DNA of 64,000 bases from assembly GCF_020510705.1 (NCBI RefSeq), contig NZ_CP075184.1, positions 558,001 through 622,000 on the forward strand, given 5' to 3'. Made by a program: the position numbers and the translations under genes. This DNA is from Acidovorax radicis. GTDB taxonomy: Bacteria > Pseudomonadota > Gammaproteobacteria > Burkholderiales > Burkholderiaceae_C. Numbering within the stretch: position 1 is the first letter of the stretch; every line of letters begins with the position of its first letter. The notes below the pieces were generated by a model. It was given only the letters and a program-made list of their open reading frames with translations. It was not told the origin of the DNA and searched no databases. This document shows, piece after piece, positions 60,869 to 64,000 of the stretch.

Positions 60869-63736
60869 TCATCCCTCTTGTTGTTCAAGGGGGCGTGGGT
60901 GATCCACGAGCGCCTGCAGGCCCCCCAGGTCGGCGGCTGCGCATTGCGCCAGGTGTGCCATGGCACCTCGCACGGCGGCCACGTTGCCACTGGCTGCCGC
61001 AGAGTGCAAGAAGTGTGCTGTGTTTCCCAGGCGGGCGAGGCCAAAACTACCTGCATTGCCGCTGAGTTCGTGGGCTTCTTTGATCAGGTCGCTCCAGTCA
61101 TTCAGATCCCACCGGTCTGCCTGTGCCTGCATGCGAGCTAGGCGGGTGGCGGTGTCCTTCAAAAAATCCCGCATGAGAAGGCGCGCGCGTTGGGGCCCCA
61201 GCGATTCGCACAGATCGTCCAGTGCCGCCGTATCTATCTCCGCGACAGTGGCCGTGGTCCCGCTCCCTGCTGTCATGACGTCAGCACCCTGGGCATGGAC
61301 GGCATCTGACGTGTCGCCGGAAGCTGCTCCGTTAGGCGCGTGCGGCCTGGCCCAGCGAAGCACGCAGCGCCACAAGTTGTCCTCCAGCAGAGGCTTGGCA
61401 AGGTGGTCATCCATGCCCGCTGCACGTGTGCGCTCCACATCCCCTTTGCTGGCGTTTGCCGTCAGTGCGATCACCGGGAGCGTGGAAAATCGAGCGTCTT
61501 CACGCAATAGGCGTGTTGCCGTCATTCCGTCCATTTCGGGCATCTGCATATCCATCAACACCAGTGCATACGTGTCGGCGGGGGCCTGGCGCAGTATTGC
61601 CAGGGCTTGGGCCCCGTCAGGGGCCTCGTCCACCAGAACCCCGCCCATTTGCAGCATGCCGTGAGCCACGGCGCGATTGATCTCGTTGTCATCCACGAGC
61701 AGCACACGCTGACCGCGCAGGGCCTGCGCGCCCCTTTTTGCAGGAGGTGTGGTGTTTTCAGGCTCTACGGTGATAGCCCGGAGTACCCTGGCCGTGAACC
61801 AGAACGTGCTCCCCTGGCCTGATTCGCTGTGGACCCCCGCAGCACCGCCCATCAATTGGGCAAGCTGCCGCGAAATAGTGAGCCCCAGGCCGGTCCCTCC
61901 AAAGCGTCGCGTGATGGATATGTCGGCCTGCTCGAACGCCGCAAACAACCGCGCTTGGTCTTGCCTGGAAATACCGATCCCCGAGTCCTGTACTTCGCAT
62001 CGCAACAATAGGCTGTGTTCATCAACATCTGCAGCGTCGATCGCGATGGTGATTCCCCCCGCGCTGGTGAACTTGATGGCGTTGTTCAGGTAGTTGATCA
62101 GAACCTGGCCCATGCGGTGCCGGCTGCCACGCACCCAGCCAGGCACGTCGGACGCGATGCGCCAGGTCAATTCCAAATTCTTGCTGTCCGCCTCGTGCCA
62201 CACCAGCTCGCGAATCTCCTGTATCCACTCAAGCAGGGAAAAATCCTGCACTTCAATGTCCATCTTTCCCGCTTCAATTTTGGAGAGGTCCAGCACGTCG
62301 TTGACGATGGTCAGCAGATGTCGGCCAGCACGCAGGGCCTTGTCCATGCGGTTTTGTTGTGCGGCGGATTGTTCATGCCGCAAAGCAAGTTGCGTCATGC
62401 CCAGCATCGCGTTGAGCGGTGTGCGGATTTCATGGCTCATGGTCGCCAGAAAGCGTGCCTTGTCTGCGGCGGCCTGTTCTGCGACGTCCTTGGCCTGCGC
62501 CAAAATGGCCGCCTGCTCTTTCTGCTCACTCACATCCAGCCACACCCCGTTGAACATGGTGCCTCCCTCTTCGGTGCGGCGCGCGGTTGCCAGTGTCTTG
62601 AGCCAGCGTTTTTTGCCGTTCTGCGTGATGGCAATATCAAAGTCAAGGGGCTTGAGTGTTCGTGCGCTGTGCACAAAAGCGGCTTGCGCGTCCTGCATTG
62701 CGTCGGGACTTGCATGGAGAAACTCTCCGCCGGGTGGTCCCTCGATTGTCTGAAGCTCGCCTAGTGGGCATCCATGCAGGTGCGCCGCCTTTTCACTGAC
62801 GAACTGGATGCGCCGCCAGCCGTTGTGTGTCATCTGCATCTGAAAAACCGCCCCCGGAATCGCGCTGATCAAGTCCATCAGCTGTTGCGAGAGCCGATGC
62901 GCCTCTGCGCTTGCCGCAACTTCAACCGCGAGCCGGTCTTCTCGTTGCATTGACTGCCGAAAGACCTGCAGCGCATTGGCCATCTTGCCCACCTCGTCGC
63001 GCCGCGTGGTCAGTACCATGGCGTCGCCATACTGCCGCTCGCTCATGCGCTCCATGCTGCGCGTGAGTTCAGCGAGCGGGCGCGACATTTGAGTAATCGC
63101 CACATGAATGGACAGGGCGATGACCAGAATCAGAGCGCCCACGATAGCGAATGCAGTAACTGTGATGGTTTTCTTGGTCTGGGCGGTGAGGTCAGAGGAT
63201 GCGGTCTGGAACTGCTGGACTGAACGATCCCGCAGTGCATCCATGTCGCTTCGCAGCGCGCCCAGTGCAGGCTCGAACTCGGTATCAATGATCTGCAGAG
63301 CCCGGTCGCCGCGCCAACGAGCCGCCGATTCAATGATGCGGCTTGCCATGTCAAACACCCGCAGGGACTGGGAGGTCATGGAGTCCACTTCGACGGCCAT
63401 TGTCGGCAACAACTGCTTGAAGTTGTGCATCTCAGTGTTGTACTGCTGCTCCATGCTCTTCAACTTCACGAGCTGGGCAAGCATGCGCGATTCATCAGGC
63501 TCCGTCAGGACGGTGTAGGCAATGCGGCTCGCGTTGCTAAGGTGCTGGGCTGCGGCCGCGATGATCAACGCGCCGCGCGCCTCGTGTGCGAGCAATTGGC
63601 TGTATTGCCGGTTGATGGAGCGGGTATGCGCCAGCGTATACGTGGTGATGGTCAGCGCAATCAGCCCCATCAGGCCGACCAGCATGACAATTTTGCTGGC
63701 GAAGCGCATGTTGACGAACGGGTTGCGTGAGTTCAT
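60869..63736 (-). CDS. Hybrid sensor histidine kinase/response regulator
   Basis: A 955-residue inner-membrane kinase. TM1 about 12-34 (IVMLVGLMGLIALTITTYTL), a periplasmic helical bundle, TM2 about 190-212 (VTAFAIVGALILVIALSIHV), HAMP, PAS about 280-405, HisKA with phospho-His in FLATMSHEIRTPLNAML, HATPase (NNAIKFT, DSGIGI, RRFGGTGLGLTI), receiver domain (LLVDDNEINRAV, LMDMQMPEMDGM, ALTANASKGD) and a C-terminal Hpt domain with His in IKEAHELSGNAGSFG. All phosphorelay residues are present, so a His-Asp-His relay to a separate regulator is expected. The start overlaps the upstream gene by 4 bases. Confidence 0.94.
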   Translation of the reverse strand: MNSRNPFVNMRFASKIVMLVGLMGLIALTITTYTLAHTRSINRQYSQLLAHEARGALIIAAAAQHLSNASRIAYTVLTEPDESRMLAQLVKLKSMEQQYNTEMHNFKQLLPTMAVEVDSMTSQSLRVFDMASRIIESAARWRGDRALQIIDTEFEPALGALRSDMDALRDRSVQQFQTASSDLTAQTKKTITVTAFAIVGALILVIALSIHVAITQMSRPLAELTRSMERMSERQYGDAMVLTTRRDEVGKMANALQVFRQSMQREDRLAVEVAASAEAHRLSQQLMDLISAIPGAVFQMQMTHNGWRRIQFVSEKAAHLHGCPLGELQTIEGPPGGEFLHASPDAMQDAQAAFVHSARTLKPLDFDIAITQNGKKRWLKTLATARRTEEGGTMFNGVWLDVSEQKEQAAILAQAKDVAEQAAADKARFLATMSHEIRTPLNAMLGMTQLALRHEQSAAQQNRMDKALRAGRHLLTIVNDVLDLSKIEAGKMDIEVQDFSLLEWIQEIRELVWHEADSKNLELTWRIASDVPGWVRGSRHRMGQVLINYLNNAIKFTSAGGITIAIDAADVDEHSLLLRCEVQDSGIGISRQDQARLFAAFEQADISITRRFGGTGLGLTISRQLAQLMGGAAGVHSESGQGSTFWFTARVLRAITVEPENTTPPAKRGAQALRGQRVLLVDDNEINRAVAHGMLQMGGVLVDEAPDGAQALAILRQAPADTYALVLMDMQMPEMDGMTATRLLREDARFSTLPVIALTANASKGDVERTRAAGMDDHLAKPLLEDNLWRCVLRWARPHAPNGAASGDTSDAVHAQGADVMTAGSGTTATVAEIDTAALDDLCESLGPQRARLLMRDFLKDTATRLARMQAQADRWDLNDWSDLIKEAHELSGNAGSFGLARLGNTAHFLHSAAASGNVAAVRGAMAHLAQCAAADLGGLQALVDHPRPLEQQEG

Positions 63737-64000
63737 TGTTGGGATTCGCGTTCTTTGGCACGTGCGCGCGCGCCTGCTACCAGCGCCTTGCGCAGCAAGC
63801 TCGCAGCCTCTTCGTCATTCATTTTTCCCTGTAGGTGATTGGTCACTACCTGGTATATGGCTGTTTTGACGGCTGCGGGGTTTGCATTGCCCATGGCAAT
63901 TGAGCCAAGCACCGTGCGCCGCATGTTGGAGGCCCGCAAGCCTGCGATGGCGCGCTTGCCACATGCATTGAAGCGTTCGGGTGAGGCATCCACACGCGCC
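63733..64000 (-). CDS. C-terminal fragment, possibly an extracellular solute-binding protein
   Basis: The last 89 or so codons of a gene that continues beyond the right edge; the GTG near 63993 is internal, as the frame stays open to 64000. It reads PERFNACGKRAIAGLRASNM, then VLGSIAMGNANPAAVKTAIY and NHLQGKMNDEEAASLLRKAL, which looks like the end of an ABC-type solute-binding protein, but too little is visible to be firm. It overlaps the hybrid kinase start by 4 bases, so the two are coupled; a binding protein feeding a sensor kinase would make sense. Confidence 0.45.
   Translation of the reverse strand, partial: ARVDASPERFNACGKRAIAGLRASNMRRTVLGSIAMGNANPAAVKTAIYQVVTNHLQGKMNDEEAASLLRKALVAGARARAKERESQQ

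Noticed and set aside
1..64000. CRISPR arrays, tRNA or rRNA genes, prophage, insertion sequences
   Set aside because: No regularly spaced identical repeats, cloverleaf-like segments with a CCA end, integrase, transposase or phage structural genes were recognised.

Overview
The window is GC-rich and densely coded, with short intergenic gaps and many 4-base stop/start overlaps. Its gene content points to a betaproteobacterium of the family Comamonadaceae, most like Acidovorax: orphan Bug/TctC-type solute-binding proteins, a PHA-system protein, a C-P lyase operon, several branched-chain-type ABC parts and CoA-dependent aromatic and fatty-acid catabolism. This is inferred from gene families only. 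I saw no tRNA, rRNA, CRISPR array, insertion sequence or prophage.

Layout. 1-3.2 kb: end of a LysR regulator, a DUF922 exported protein, a wax ester synthase/DGAT and a divergent acyl-CoA-binding protein. 3.3-10.3 kb: metabolic and housekeeping genes (HMG-CoA lyase, ornithine cyclodeaminase family, nitroreductase, PHA-system protein, predicted lipoprotein aminopeptidase, DNA glycosylase I, MFS transporter, arsenate reductase). 10.3-22.2 kb: a phosphonate (C-P lyase) island. phnF-DUF1045-phnN read leftward; phnGHIJ-GNAT-phnKLM and phnCDE-HD oxygenase read rightward. Both rightward units carry a HutC/PhnF-type operator, and phnC is frameshifted by one base. 22.2-23.7 kb: an Lrp-type regulator divergent from an EamA exporter. 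23.8-30.8 kb: a leftward six-gene operon for CoA-dependent degradation of 2-aminobenzoate (or salicylate), with its own MarR regulator and a MarR-type palindrome sitting on a good promoter.

30.9-32.5 kb: a cyclopropane-fatty-acid-synthase-like methyltransferase and a DUF1840 protein. 32.6-34.9 kb: two Bug-type binding proteins. 35.2-44.0 kb: a leftward branched-chain-type ABC transporter locus bracketed by two acyl-CoA ligases, probably uptake plus activation of an organic acid. 44.2-46.8 kb: a GspA/ExeA-like ATPase and GspB. 47.0-54.4 kb: a LivK-like binding protein divergent from a Crp/Fnr regulator, a chemoreceptor, and a cupredoxin-like protein translationally coupled to a GGDEF-EAL protein. 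54.5-60.3 kb: an RluB/RluF-type pseudouridine synthase, an alpha/beta hydrolase, a DHH-family phosphoesterase and htpG with a sigma-32-like promoter. 60.4-64.0 kb: a small hypothetical, a large hybrid histidine kinase and the end of a possible solute-binding protein.

The most unusual signal is a dispersed palindromic repeat of about 50 bp. I find eight copies. Five are intergenic. Three lie in frame inside coding sequences: the aminopeptidase, the acyl-CoA dehydrogenase and the C terminus of the CoA-dependent monooxygenase. A second repeat family flanks livF; one of its two copies carries a perfect 18-bp hairpin.
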